From: Arion vulgaris | Taxonomy: Eukaryota > Mollusca > Gastropoda > Stylommatophora > Arionidae | NCBI GenBank assembly: GCA_020796225.1 | Contig: CM036760.1 | Coordinates: 5,188,001 to 5,252,000 of the forward strand | Direction: 5' to 3' | Length of the DNA stretch: 64,000 nt | Part shown: piece after piece, positions 20,922 through 35,900 of the stretch | How the letters are laid out: each line of letters begins with the position of its first letter | How positions within the stretch are numbered: the stretch's first letter is position 1 | Position numbers and translations under genes: made by a program | The notes under the pieces: model-generated | What the model was told of the DNA's origin: nothing | The model's input: only the letters and a program-made list of their open reading frames with translations | The model's database searches: none

Positions 20922-23900
20922 CTGTGAAAAAATGAAGGAAAATTTGATTCAAAGGTTAAGTAATCAGCATCATTAGATGTATCATGGATCTCCAAAACTC
21001 TCTGATGTTGTCAACTCAGCTCAACTCAACTGTTCATGATCTTCCATGACACGATGTTAGACAAATAGGTATTTTGTGTCATTATTTCTCTTCCCAACAA
21101 TTGTCCATGTTGCGATAATGTGTTCTAACCCATGTCTTTGCGTTAGTGTGAAAATAGTAGTCAATAGGATTCTACACATTCTTCTGTAAAACCATATCTC
21201 TTTGGTCTCTAGATTTGTTCTTGTCTGTTTATTTGTGGCCAAAGGGTTCCTTTCCATACACCAAAACTTTTTTCTCGTCTCAGTAGACAAGCAATCGTTG
21301 CATAGTATGCCCTTCATTTTATGGGTTGTTTTGCTGTTCGCCGGCCTATTCTATCTATGTGCTACTTCTCCCATCGGATGTTATCAGAAAGCTAGATATT
21401 GTTTGTGTGCTGTGCATTTTCTTGGAGAGTAAAACCACTTTAAGCAGGAATTGCAGTGAAAAACAGATAATGTTAAAAACAACTTCAGCACAATGTTCCA
21501 TTTGGAATGATGATTTGAAAATGTTAGTGATATGTAGCAGTTCTATTATCTACCGAAAAGGGAAGAAAATACAACAGAGAAGAGAGAAGTCAAGGCTCAC
21601 ACGTTCAACCCCAGCCTGGAGTCTCCTTTCATTAAATTAGAGTGTTTGCTTAACTACTGCTGCCTTGTAGTTTGATTGGGGACAATCAAAGGCTAGCGGA
21701 GCAAACCGCACACAAAACTGGACGGTAGGCAAACCAAGCAGTCCATTAACAAGACGGGTATAGCTGGGCAGATGATGTTCATCAGCCCGGGAGGGCAGGT
21801 CATCTACGGGTCGCTGCCCTGAAAGAAAATAGCACCTGCTGCATTGTGGGTTTTGGCTGGGGACAGCAAAAGGCTAACGGAGAGCAAACCCAGTAAATGC
21901 TGGTTGAAATCGAACACGCTGTGCACGTACACCCATTCTTGATGTTTGGCTGCTTATATATCACAATCGAATGATAAAAGCGGCCTAAGAACGATCAAGA
22001 GAGAGTGTTTGCTTGTATCTTTTATGTGACCTTATGATCAGGAACCAGCCTTGAAAAGAACTTTACATTATTGAAATTAATTTTGTTAATATATGGTGTG
22101 TCCTAGATACTTAAATAGCTTTACTTATTCTAATAGTGTTGCTTTCTGGGTTATGCTTCTTAGATATGACCATCACTTTAATTTGTTTTGCTATTGAAGC
22201 TGCAACCTTTGCTTGCACTTTTGTATTGTCTACTACAATATCAATCATTTCTTGGAGATTATTTTTCACATTTTGCTGTTAAGACAGTCATCATCATCAG
22301 GTGCAGTTCTGGCTGGCGTAGGTGATCATGGATCGCCACAAATCTCTGTCCCTGGTGTTTGCTATTATCTCAGATGTTGACGCTCTTTTCTGCCATAAAG
22401 TCCGGGTGTACAAAATTTTCAGTGTCTCGTCTCACCTCAATTTTACCAGTTGTCACAATGTGTTCTAAATCTCTCATCAAATGTCTAAAAAATGATGACT
22501 GCCTCTTTCTTATATTGATAATAAGCTTTGTGTCTTGGCCTCATTCAAAACCTCCACATTCATCATTTTAGCAGTCCATGGGATTCTCACCATTCTGTAA
22601 AACTAGGTTTCTTTGACCTCTTGAGATTTTTCAATCTGAAGACAGTATGATCAGCATATCTCAAGTTGTTTATGTTGTGTTCTCCAACTACTTTGCCAGT
22701 CATATCTTCTACAGATCTTAAGATGTGTTCTTCCTTTACAGAAAGAACAAATCAGATGATAGTGCATATCCTTGCTTTATCTTATATGTCCAGTTTAGAG
22801 AAAAGTTTTGGTACCTATAGTAGTGAGTGCTGGAAAATGACTCACACGGCAATATACATGATGGAGACATTCCAAAATAAATGTTTAAAAATAATCCTGT
22901 AAATTTTCTGGTTAAATACAGTGGCAAATGAAGAGTCTTTGAAACATAAAAACTGTCCATCATTGGAGACCATCATTAAAGTCAAAGATGGAGGTGGATT
23001 GGGCATAATGTCATATGCCAGCAGGGGCATTGGCTAGGACAGCGGATGGGAAAAGAAGGCTTGGACTTAAGAAAACCGACGCGGAAAGAGAGTTAAATTG
23101 TGATTTGATGTGGGAAATAACTGGTAGAAAGGCAGTAGAACGGCAACAATGAAAACCTATTGTGGAAGCCTTATTGTGTCAAACAGGACACGAAGAGGAT
23201 ATAGATAGATTTTTGAACTTACCTAATATAGCAGAATTAAGCGCTGCACACACTGGCTCCCGCTTCACAGGTAACAACTGGTTGCCTATGGGACTATTCC
23301 AGGGGTCAGAGTACGCCAATAAACTGAATGCATCCTGTAAGAAATCAACAATAATAATTTTAAAAAAAAAGCAAGATAATAGCACAGGCAGAGAAATAAT
23401 GTAACAAACAAAATATGTTTCACTATTATCAACACGGTTCCCTTTTTATTTAAATAGTGCAACCAAAGTAGTTGATCTTGGATGAAACCTGCACCAAAGC
23501 ATTTTTTGGTGATGGTTTCTATATCTGTTTTACATGATACGGTTGATAGATATACAACTTTCGTAATTCACCTCTGCTCAATAATATGCTTATACTTTGG
23601 CCAAAATTTGAATGTGCCTGTCCTACATGTCGCAGGGGCCCAACATACTTATGTTCTCGGTGCAAACCACACAGATCACAAAGAAAGTTGGTTGATTTTG
23701 AAAGCAAACTAACACATTCATTTGAGAGTCATCACACAAGTCCATAATTGCTCCAATCTCCTGCCAAGCATGTATTTCAGTGTGTTTAGACTAATAACGC
23801 CAGTTCTGTGCTGGTTGAAGTATCTACTGGGGGTTCTTTCATGGTTTTCCTGTCTTGCAGCACCTATTGGTATACATAACTTGCAAACCTGAGACAGAGG

Positions 23901-26900
23901 ATGCCCTTTATATTCATTGAAAACAAACAATAGGGGAGCCCCAGTATGACCAAAGGTATTAAAATATTACGCTACATATCAGATATACAAAATACTGGTA
24001 AACAAACCTGCAATGCTTTTTTGTTTGCTTCATTTTTGCCAAACTCCCTCTGACTCATCATTTTAGTTCCGACCGAAAGATAATACTTTCTCAATGGCTG
24101 CTTCATTTCCACCACACATTTGTCTGCGTTGGGATGGAACATCTACATCTGATGGAAACAAAATGGTACATATCTAAAGGGAAGTGGTAAGCAATGGGAC
24201 AAAATGTGCCCCACTAGTTTTGAGGTAAGACAAATATTAACTACTAAGCATGAGTTATCAGTTATATGAGGACTACCATTATAGCACTCCGGACAAGTTC
24301 GCATGTGCTCAGATTCCCGCTTCATCAAATCCAGTGGCCCAACACGCCAGTCCGATGTTGATTATTTAATATTTTTGCACATTTGGTATGTCGTTCTTTT
24401 CAGGCTATATCGATATCGATCTCTCTCAATCTGGTCAGTGACTTTGATTCACAACATCAAGACAGTTATAGCAATAAAAATTATGTTGAATAAGTTATTG
24501 TTCTAACCTCATAGCACTCTGAGACCCATAGATGCCCAGTCTTCCCCATTAGAAGTCTAAAGAAGAAGGATTTGCTTATTCGCACTGAGTGTTCACCATG
24601 TATCTAGACCCTTCATCGCAGAAATGGCATGCAACCTGCCAAGAGTATTGCACAAACTCTGTAAACAATCCTAGGGATCTCCTGAAAAATTACACAAGTG
24701 AACAGAATGATGCGACTCAGATTTGAATACATGACCCCTGAAACACAAGGCGAATGACGCAACCCCTTAGTGGCATTATATGTCAATGACCTGGTAATAT
24801 GGTGCAAAGATGAGTCCACAACAGTTGCCACTAAAAAGGCAACAGAGAGCTATCTATGTTTTAACTTATAGGCAAACAGATGATGTCAGCATCAACACAG
24901 ACAAGTGCAACACTATGCTTTTCATCCTCTCCCAAAACAAAAAGTTGAAATTCTCAAGATAACTAGAGAGCTACTGAGAAAAGACAAACAACTCACCTAC
25001 ATTCAATGATTGATATGAAAGCAACCCAGCAACAAAGACCAGAAGAAAGATAACCATGTAGCCAGCCTGAGAAAAACTAAGCGTAAAAAAATGTGGATGT
25101 GGGGGACAGAGAAAGCCAGAAACTACGCAGGAAAGTTTACCAGAAAGGCATACTACCACACCTGGACTATGAGTCCAGTATCAAACACAATATTACAATA
25201 GCTGTATAAGACAAAACTAAGTGCTTAGTATGATAATGGGAGCAATGAAACATAAAAGAGAGTGTACATAGAATATCCAAACAACGCTAAGGATATGGTC
25301 AGAGCACCAATGGGGAAGTACTGTTGAACTATGAGTGACAAATCCAGGCAATCAAGGTGATGACTTATTCCTCTCCGCTCCTCGTGGAGCATAGGGCCTC
25401 AACAGCTGTTTGTCACTTTTCTCGGCCTCTGGCTGTTTTCTTTATGGTCTCCCAGGATAGTTGAGCATTCTTCAGTTCCTCAAGAAGACTCCATCTCCAG
25501 GTCTGTTTAGGTCATCCTTTTTTATTTTTATTTGTGGGTTCCACTCTAGTGCGTGTCTTCTGTAGGGTATGCCAGGTCCATCCCCATTTTCTTCTCTTGA
25601 GCTCGGTCAACATAGGTTTCTGTCCAGTTCTTATCTACAGGTCTGTGTTTGCAACTCTATCATACCATCTTAGTCTGAGAATCCACCGAAGACATCCGTT
25701 GACAAAAGTCTGAATCTTATTTGTATTCAACTTGGTGACTCGCAACATTAACAACACAGATTTCACATTTGACCTGAATATCTTGAGCTTCGTTTTCGTG
25801 GAGATGGCACTGTGTGCAGAATAGCAAAGGCTTGTCTGGCTTTCCTAATCCTGGCATTAATGTCCTTATTTGTACCTCCTGTTTTGCTGATCTTGCTTCC
25901 AAGGTACACAAATATACCAACATCTTCTATACTTCTTCCCTCAATCAATATTGGATCTTGATGTATGTTGTTGCTTCACAGTACTTTTGTCTTCTTTTGA
26001 CTGATTTTAAGACCGATCCGTAGTGTCGTTTCTGTTAGAGCATCCACTTTTTCTGCATGTCTTGTAGCCTGTGCGAGAGCAAGGTAAGATCATTCGCAAA
26101 GTCCAGGTCTTTTAATTTTGACATAAGTGTCCACTGAATGCCTTTTCCGGAACTGGCATATGTTGTGCGTGTAACCCAATCAAGTAGCACCAAGAAGAGG
26201 AGGGGGGACAGCAGGCATTTTTGTCTAACACCAGTAGTAGCCTGGAACTCCTCTGACAGTCTTCCATTGTGGATAACCTGGCAGGCAAACCCCTCATACA
26301 GTTACTGGATGATGTCAACAGTCTTCTCTGGCACCCCATAGTTTCTAAGGATATTTCACATTGATTTTCTATCTATGCTGTCAAATCATCATCTATTGTC
26401 TATTCCCAGGTGGAAGATGTAGTTGGCTGTCCACTCTTGCTGTTAATCGTAGGGATGGGAGCTTTAATTTGCGTTCTAGGGCTAGATGAGTCACCCTTGT
26501 TGTGTTGTATCCGAATCATCATCATCAAATAGCTTGTCCTGAGCAGAACTTTGCCACCCCAACAGTCCTCCAGAATTTCTCTCTCTCATAGGCCAGATGT
26601 CCTGCCTCTGCAGCCGTTATGTTCAGACCATCAGTTACATCCTGTATCCATCTTTTCCGTGCTCTTCTTCTCTTTGCGGGTATGTTCCCTTCCATGATGG
26701 TCTTCTCCAGCCCTTTATGTCTTTTTATATGTCCAAAATGCCTGTCAAATGCTCTCTCAAAATCAACAAAGCACATGTAGAGCGGAGTCTGCCACTCTAT
26801 TGTATACTCTACGATGAATCGAGCGGCTATCTGGTCACTGCAAGATCTATCCAGAATCCCGCCTGTTCATCTCTAAGCCTTTGGTCAATGACGTCTTTCA

Positions 26901-29900
26901 TTCTGTCCAGGATAACCCTAATGAGGACTTTGTTGGGGATGAAAAGCAGCATGATCCCTCTCCACTTGTCACATTTTGATAAATCTCAATTTTCGTGCAG
27001 TTTTACGGTCAAGGTGACAACCGAGAAACTATTCAACACCAATTTCAGGTCACATGTTGTCATATTTTTGACAGAAACAAGATCAGTACTGATTCCAGTC
27101 CCTCATTTTAAAACATGGGATAACTTCTTCAAACGCTCCATACTTCTTCAAATACTCTGTGTGAGTTGTACGTGATCTGAGCCTAAGAGCGATTGTACAT
27201 TGTGCCAGTTATGCACCTACAAGTAGGCCAGCCCATCCGCTTTCTGCGCTGCTTTCTATTTACTAGGGTAGCATCCCTAGGTCCTACATCAGTCGCTCTT
27301 ATGACACGCATTGTAGGTCACAGTGGTACTATTCTTTGCTTCCCTTGCGGGTCCCAGCACCATACAGACGATGGTCAAACAGGCTGAATTCTGTAATGAG
27401 CGCAAGGTCGCCATTCAGTGAATACAATCTCGATGTGAAATACCATAAACAAGATAACAGGCCAACTGGCTAAGGAAGGTGCTGCATATGAGAAACCATA
27501 TGTACCAGTTCCGTATTATCACAAGAAAAGGATGAGTAAATCAGACAGAAAGCCACTAATACCAATAAAAGATCACCACCAAACTATAAATAGATTAATT
27601 ATAACAAGTTGTCATTCTGTGTTTCAGTACAGAACATAATCCCTGATGCATCCACATAAATACAAAATTCAAAATTGGCAATTCTGCCTTGTAGACAGTC
27701 TACAGAGATCTTACTTAAATATGGCCCCGGTCAAACCTACTGGATAGAAAACTACATACAACTTTGTGGATCTACAACAGACAGTGAAGTTTATACAATA
27801 TGCAATCAATGTATAAGTTTCAAATTCTGTGGGGGGTCTCCCATTTGCTGGGTGAACATTTCCAAAGAAAATTGTCGTCTATTTTATTAATTCTCATCAT
27901 CTTTGCCTTTCCATATGAATATTTAGCCCTAGTTATTGTAACTTATGATAAAATATGTTTGTATGGTGTATCCTGCATATGATTTGACTTTTTTTGGGTA
28001 GTTTTACGTTTTTTCATTATCAATTTAACTAAAGCATTATAGTCTTGGCAGACTATCTCTGAAAGAAGGAGAACTTCGCACAAACCCAGGTAAGATAGAT
28101 TATGTTGACCCTTGCTTTGTTATTCAGGCAAAACTATTTTTCAGAGTGAACTATGGACAGAAAAAAACAACTTTAAAGAGTTCTTAGTGTCTTAAATGCT
28201 TTTATATAGAAACCAAGTGATGGGAATCCCTTGCACAAGATCGCCAAATGTGATGCTGTAACAACATAAGAGAAATTAGCATAGCTGAAAGATCATCGTA
28301 TTGCTGAGGTGAAGAGAAAGCGGGCTGCACTAAAAGACAGAACACACAACACCCACATGTCCAACCTCGATCAGGTGTGCCCTACCTGTGGCAGAGGATT
28401 GTGATGGTCAGCTATTATTATTATTATAATAAAGGATATACTATATGACGAAGTGTAGTAGACATGTATGTGAATTTTCTTTTCAGCCCGTGTGTTGTAG
28501 GGGCCCGCAAAGGGAGTAAAGAATACTAACACTGTGACCTGAGGCAGGCCCATAAATCATAAAGACAAATCACAAAGTGTGGTTTAACACTTTGGCTGCC
28601 ACCGGCGCCAAAAGTCGACGAAAGACCAAGTTTCTTTCGTCATCGACCTTTGTCGGCGACAATGTATTTTTGAAACGGTGAGTTTCGCTGACTGCACACC
28701 GGTATTACATTACACACTACTTCCGCAACGCTATGAAAAGCTCTCCAAAATGGCAGATCTAATGCACATGTGGTAAACATATAAGTCCAATTTTGAACGA
28801 TTTTTCATAAGTAAACAAAGGTTTTCAAAATGGGCGACGTAGCTGATGAATACTGATGTCCAAAATGACTCTTTTTCTGACTTTTTAGCCATGGATAGTG
28901 TTAAAATGGACTGAATGTGATACACATTTGAACTGTGATTCACGTGACGATGTTTATAGATCGATAGCAGATATTCCCACGGGTACAGGAGTAGGTGATG
29001 GACACCCATCTCGAAAACGGTGGCATATCATACTGTGGATAGGTATGGAGCGCGACGTCAATATCAGTTACAGCAATAGCTTGTGGATTATGATGAATAT
29101 ACTCAACATATAGACAGGTTAGTAGCTCATTCATATATGAACATTATTCCATAGTTTAATAGCCCTAAGTTTATTGGTTTTTTATTGCGAGTTTTTGAAA
29201 TTGTCACCATGAAAACTGATAATTCCTAAAAAATAGTGTGGCAGTGAGCCAGACTTGGTTGAAAAATGGGTGGCAGCGAAAGTGTTAACAAGTGGTCGAT
29301 ATGGAGCATACAAAGAAGAAGAATCAATTACTGATCTACATCTGGGTTGACTGAAGCACTAACCACGTTCAAGGTATTTTTTGGACTGATAAGCCAGTTC
29401 TTTAACTACTTACTCATGAATATATCATAAACACAAGACAGAAGGAAAATCAATCCTACCCATTTCTTCATCGTCATGAATGGATGTTCCGTTAACATGA
29501 GAATTTCCATTTGATAATGTGCTGGAGTGATCTCCCTCATCAGAGAGATCCATATCATCTCCTATTAACCGTGATAAGTTAGGACCTCCATTTACAGCTA
29601 TATTGTCGCCACTGGCCAAGGCATTAGCAGAGTTCATCAAGATCTCCTCTTCCTCAATGCGAGCACAGTTAATAGTGTTATTGTTTTGAAAAGTACCGCT
29701 CACATCGCTTATGTTGTTGTAGCTATTATTTCGGTGGTTGTAGTGTGAATAGGCTGGTGGTTGAGAAGCTGGACTTTGGCGACCCTGACATTTTCCTGAA
29801 GATCTGTTAGGGCTGTTGCAGGCTGAACCACCAGATGTACGATGATGACGTGACTGCTGCTGGTGAAAAGTATGTTGCTGGATAAAGTGAAAAGAGTGTT

Positions 29901-32900
29901 GTTGTTGCGGATGTTGTTGAGAAGGAGGAGTGCCAGTTTGGTTGTACGGGTGAGGACTGTGTGCAGGACTGGAACGATTGCTTCCATCGCTGCTGTGACA
30001 AGATTTAGGACTGCGACTGTGAGTGCTGCCACCACCAATCGAGGTATAACTGGAGACACCACCTCGGACTTCGCTGTCTGTACCATTTACCATTTCCACA
30101 AACTGTCTGCACTTGAGCATGAACAGCAGGTCAGGTTTCCCATCCAGAAGTGTTGGATAAAGAGTCTGTGTGGTTTCTATAGCCTCTCCCATTCGACCTG
30201 CTAAGACTAGCTTTTGAATTTCTGGGGAAATTATTACAGAATAATGAATATAGATAATGTTGCACAATTCATAACAATTGTCACTATTAACTCTGGTGTA
30301 CCTTATAAAACCCATCCTGCTGAACCCAAACAGCACAAAAAAGAGCAATATTGAAAACTAGATAATTTGGCACAACAAAGTGCTCTTTAATTTGTCCATA
30401 CAAGGCAAGGCTGCAGTAAAACTGTACCAAAGACGAAACACATACAAAACTAAGTATGGTAGTTTTACAAAGTACAAAATTCAGCATTGTTTCCACCAAA
30501 AGGCCTTTATCAAGCAGCAATGGATACTATAGGTGCGATACACAACAGGAATTTATCTTCTCACTGCGTCTGTGATGTGTAGAACCATAGTTACTGTTTG
30601 TTCTATATCATTTGCTTGATAAAGGTCTTTTGGTCGAAACGCCACTGTATATTGCTTTTCTACTTTGTAAAACTATGTTATTTCGTTCTTCGACTTTAAT
30701 CATCTATGATATTCCTGCTTATTATATATTTGCAGGAGCAAAAAACTATATTAAATTTACTAGATATATTATATTGGTCACACCACCGGACACACAGCTA
30801 TTGTATCCTGATCTCCAGACAGAACAAATCCAGCTTGTGCAATCGATTCAAACAAATTATTTTTGTCGAAATGATCATCTGATCAGTTTCAATATTCTTA
30901 ACAGAATAATCACAATCTAAGCTATTTTCAAAATCAATCAGCATAAGTTCAACAGCTTGCTCTGTTAAAAATTTCAACATGAAATAATGAAAATGCTTAA
31001 AAAATAAATTATACTATGACAAATTTTTACAAACAGGTGTTGGTCATCTTACCAAACCAAATAGTAACACATGATTTGTGTTTGACGTCACATTTGTACA
31101 CAATTTATCTCCGGTCACCAACAAATAATGACAAAATCTTGTCAGAACTATAAAGCGGCATTTAAGGGTGGGGAATGTTTACATCTCAGAGCAATATTTA
31201 TATCTCGGGTTCTAATACATTTGCAATGATGATGGTCCTTACTAATCCCTAAGTTATAGGCAGAAGTCTTCTTCTTCTTTGCGTTCGTTCTTACAACCAA
31301 TTTTAATCACTCTTTGTGATATGTTTGATCTTTGCCAAGAACGTGTATACGTTGCACATTGGTTTGGTAGGCCCCTAAACGCATAGACTTCTACACGTTT
31401 AGGACATGTGCACCCGATTTCAGCCAAACCTCCTTAGTCGCCTCTACGACATGCGTGGCAGGTAACAGTGGTTCTATTCTTTACACCAAAATTTGGGTCC
31501 GTAACCACTGGCGATAGGCAGAAATAAAATTCAAAACAAAATGTGGAATAATGTATGTATCATAATAAGCATACGCATCATATTTCAAGAGCCCAACAAA
31601 ATATGTTTTCAGCTTCAATTTACAACTGATACACATACATACTCTGTCTGTTTCTTATACTCTCCACACTTTCCACAATTGGCTGGTTTGTGGACCTGGA
31701 AAATGCTTCTGCTGCTGCACAGTAACCATGGTGAACAAGATATGTGGATACTATTCTGTGGAAAGAAAAAACAGGCAGTAAACACCAGTGAAATATCTAT
31801 TATATACATTTCAGATTATTACTATACTTGTCTGGAATCAAGCAGGGTTTGCAGGAGATGCCTGAAGATGGCAAGGAATACACACTTAACCATCAATTGC
31901 CTTAGGGTCCCTCCCTTCGGATTATTGGTCAAGGTTTACTGCTCTAGCCCTCTGCATTACTGTGCTGACCCAATGCAGTGGGGATTTTCGATCAGTGTTT
32001 ACTCCCCTAGCCTTTAGCTCTCCCGAGTTCCTCTCCACAAGGCAGTGAGTGTAGCAATTGCAAATAGTACATACTGGGTAAATAACACAGTATAACTTGT
32101 CATAAATAATTTCAAACGTTATTGTTATTAGAAGTATTCATACAAATTTTTTGAGTCTCTCAACTTCCTAATGTTCTTGTATTGAGTATATCAAGTTTTT
32201 TACAACTCAACATGACTCGTGAACTGGCAGTATTTTTTATTACTTATGCATAGAATATCAACGAATATCAAAGCAGGCATTGAAGTGGGATGCAAAGGGT
32301 TCAAGCAAGAGAGGTCGACCTAAGGAGACCCTGAAACGAACTTTGCTGAGAGAGGCAAGAGATATCTGTCTCAGTTCCATGGAGGAGAATGAGCGAATTG
32401 CCCAGGATAGAGTATTGAGAAGTTACTTGTATGCCCTATGTAACGTATGATGGTACGAATTACTATTATATGCATAGAATATGTTAATTAATGCAAAACA
32501 TATATTAATCCTATAATTAATTTTTTTAAATTGTGAATTTTGTAATGTTAAGAACTCTAATCTTATTGAAAATTGAGTGTAAATTCTAAATAGTACAAGA
32601 CAATCAAAAGTTAATACTTGTGCAGAGCTGTCTGAAACTCCCCTTTGCGATCTAATACTGGAAATCGCTCAACTGTCAATTTGGTTTTCAGTTTCCACTC
32701 CTGAAAGACAGTATACATATATTTCAATAATTTTTTTAAACTTAAAGAAGCACAGAACATGTAAGCCGTATCTTTTATTTCTTCTTCATTTGGTTTTGGA
32801 AAACCACTTTATTGTGACCTATATGTAGTTTGAGTCAAAGAGGGTGGGTAAAGTGTGTCATCACACATTGTTACTGGGTTGCTGCCCAATGTTGTGATTT

Positions 32901-35900
32901 ATATTTTGTCGTGCGCTACTGTATTGACTTGGGTGATATATATTGTTTGCTTTTTGACAGAATTCTGCTATGCCATCTACCCATCTTTTTCGCTGTCTTC
33001 CTGTCACCTTCTTTCCTGTTGTATAAGACTTTATACAGTGGAGTTTAGTTTAATTTTTATTAAGTGGCCCAAACCACTTCATCCTGTTTCTCAATGTAAT
33101 TCAAGCAAGGCTTTGTTTGAACTTACTCTCTTACGCTGATGCTTTTCTGTCCATCTAAGGCAGTTTCCTCCGAAACCACATAACTGTTATTAGATGTTTC
33201 TCAGCATGTCTGCTGAATGTCTATGTTTCACATGTATAAAGCAGCACAGGTTCTCTCTCTCTTTCTCACTGCAGTTGACAGCTTTCTATTGATGAGGATG
33301 ATTTCCATTTTCAACAAGGCTGCTTTTGCCATGGCTTCTTAAATGTAGGCTAGTTATGCTTCTTAAAAAAGGAGGAATCCTGCTATGTCTTTCTGACATG
33401 TCAAACAACATGGAAGGCTCAGACCAGTACATAAAACAATACTATGTATGATGAATAAAATACATACATACAAGTAAATCGCTTTAAATAATGAAACTGG
33501 TAAATAAGAATATCTATCTCTCGCGTGCGATCACCGCTTAGACTGATGTACCAGATTTCTCCATAAATTCTGCTGTTGTTTTTAGGACTCTGTCCCTCCA
33601 TACAGCTTCTCATTTAGCTTGGTATTTTCCTGCCAGGTTTCATTTCTCAGCCCTTTCCGCAGTGGACAGTCTTGCAGTAGGTGCCCTGCCGTCATGCCAC
33701 GGAGGTGAAATATGACAACTTGTTTGCTGCGGGACAGATCATAGTACCCATCTTTGGCGTAGGTTGAGGGTGGTCTTGCGACCACTTCTCTCTATATTGC
33801 CATCAGATGGTTGTTTTAGCCTCCTCGTAACCGATTTCGTATTCAGTCTGCGGCAGTCGCTCCCCTGCCTTTGCTAGCTAAATAAGAATATCAGATTTTC
33901 TTGAATGAAATGTGTATTTTAGTTTGAATGTGATAGATTATTGCACCATTAGATCCCTCTAAAGGATTCTAAAGATACTGTGACAGTCCTAGCAACAAGA
34001 CAATGGTTTCATTTAATTTACATGCATAGAATCATGAAGAGGCTTCATGAGCCAACTAGAAAAGCCAAAGAGACAGAACCCAAAATAATGTCAGAAAAGA
34101 ACTAGTCACGGCAGAGATGCAGAGTGCTGGTGGCGCCAAGAAAAGACAAATTTAGGAGTCAAGACATCAGGAATAAAGGTGGGTACACTATCAGGACTGA
34201 AATTCATCAAGAAACATCAAATTAAATGGTTCTGCCACATAGGCAGATTACCAACAGACTGTCTCACAGTGCAATGCTATTCAGATGCAGTGGAAAGAGG
34301 TCGCCCACGCAATACGTGGACCACAGCAATAACAGAATATACGGGAAGCACAGATGCTAACAAATAATACAAAAATTTATATGTGGGCTTCTGTAGCTTA
34401 AGAGGTAGTGAGCTCTATCACAACCAAAGTGTACATGGTTCAAACTCTGTGGTGGGCCCCCCTGCCCAGCGTGTTCATAGCGCTGCGGACTGCGGGTGAC
34501 AAGCCCTCTGTGAGTGCGGGTTCAATTCCGCGGAATGGCAGAAAAGCCACAGATTCCCCAGATTTACGGTTTTCGTGGCACCAAGTCGAACAGCTGAAAG
34601 CCCAAGTGCTTCTGAGGAGAAAAAAAAACAAAAACACCATGCGGCGGGCAGTTTGGAAGCAAATTTGTTGCCATGGAATTTTATGAACGGTAAAAATGGA
34701 TATCATTCAGAAAGCAATGGTAAACTAATCAATGTATGAACGGTGTTTAGAAAATTGAAGAGTCCCTTACTGTGGTTGATGACGACATCTTGTAAAGGAT
34801 ACACCGTGATATTCATTTTCATGTGAAGCTAAAAAAATCTCAAATCAATACCTTCATGTAATCCTCAATATCAAAAACAAATGGAGATTGACCAAAGTTG
34901 GCTTCAACTACTTCTCCTGGTGTCTGGAGACCAACTGTTGGGTATAGATTGGGCTGTAATAAGTAAAGATCTAGTATTATAACATGTACTAGTACGTGGG
35001 TTGTTCAACATTATACAAGAGGGTCAAGTTTATACGGGATCAGAACTATTTATATATTCTCTAATCCTGTTTTGCTTTTCGACGCCAGGATGAAAATAAA
35101 AGACACCTGGAGCGAGCCTCCCTATGCGCTTTGCACGTGGTGGAATTTAGTGCCTCAGATATTCTGTCGATTCATCGTTTATATGGTTGTTCTGAGTCTG
35201 TTGCAGTTGTATTAGAGTGCTAGTGCTCTTTATGGGAGACTGTCTTGTGGTAACCTTGATACATGTCCGAACCATTCAATCTATTTTTTAAAAATATATT
35301 GTAGCGCTGCAAGGATCAAACTCTTCTTCTTGCATTTAGAATTTGCAGTGAACACTTCATCTCTGTTGTTTGGATTCTTTTTTTCTCATTTGTTGTTAGT
35401 GTTCAGGTCTGACACTGATTGCACAGAGTTGGTAAGAAAATCAAATGGTGAAAAGACAACATAAAGAAAACGTTATATAAAATACAGTGAAATGTGAACA
35501 CAACAAATTAAATGGCACTTAAGAAAGCAATCATATTAAAATAAACAATACAACAAATATAAAAGAGTAAAGTACTATTAAATGAAAAAATAAATTTCAA
35601 AGAAGTAAACCAAAAAGAGGAACACTTGAACATGTACAATATCATGTCTAGAAAATTAAAATATGTTGGTTACATTAGCTGTCAACGAGAGAGAACTATT
35701 TCTGAAGCAGAGAATCAAAGCAAATAGCTGGGGAGACAGCTGATCTGGTGAAGGGGGCCAAACGAAAATTTCTCAGATTAATAGAAGCATCTCAAATAGA
35801 AGATCAGGGTAAATTTATCACAGGTCATAAAAAACGAGTTTAGAAATTAAAGGAAAAGAAGAGAGGCATCAAGCTGAAGGAATGGTATGGACACAGCATG

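Noticed and set aside
23162..23404. 80-codon plus-strand open frame near 23300
   Set aside because: It crosses a LINE tail and then reads antisense through RanBP9 exon 11.
26597..27175. 192-codon open frame on the plus strand
   Set aside because: It is the antisense of a LINE RT fragment (EQAGF and AFD segments on the minus strand) and then enters SINE B.
28731..29009. Possible transposase in the piggyBac-like element
   Set aside because: The 92-codon minus-strand frame shows no DDD motif or zinc finger and the element is too short for a transposase; it was called non-autonomous.
34440..34706. 88-92 codon frames on both strands
   Set aside because: They lie inside the composite tRNA-derived SINE and recur as repeat sequence.
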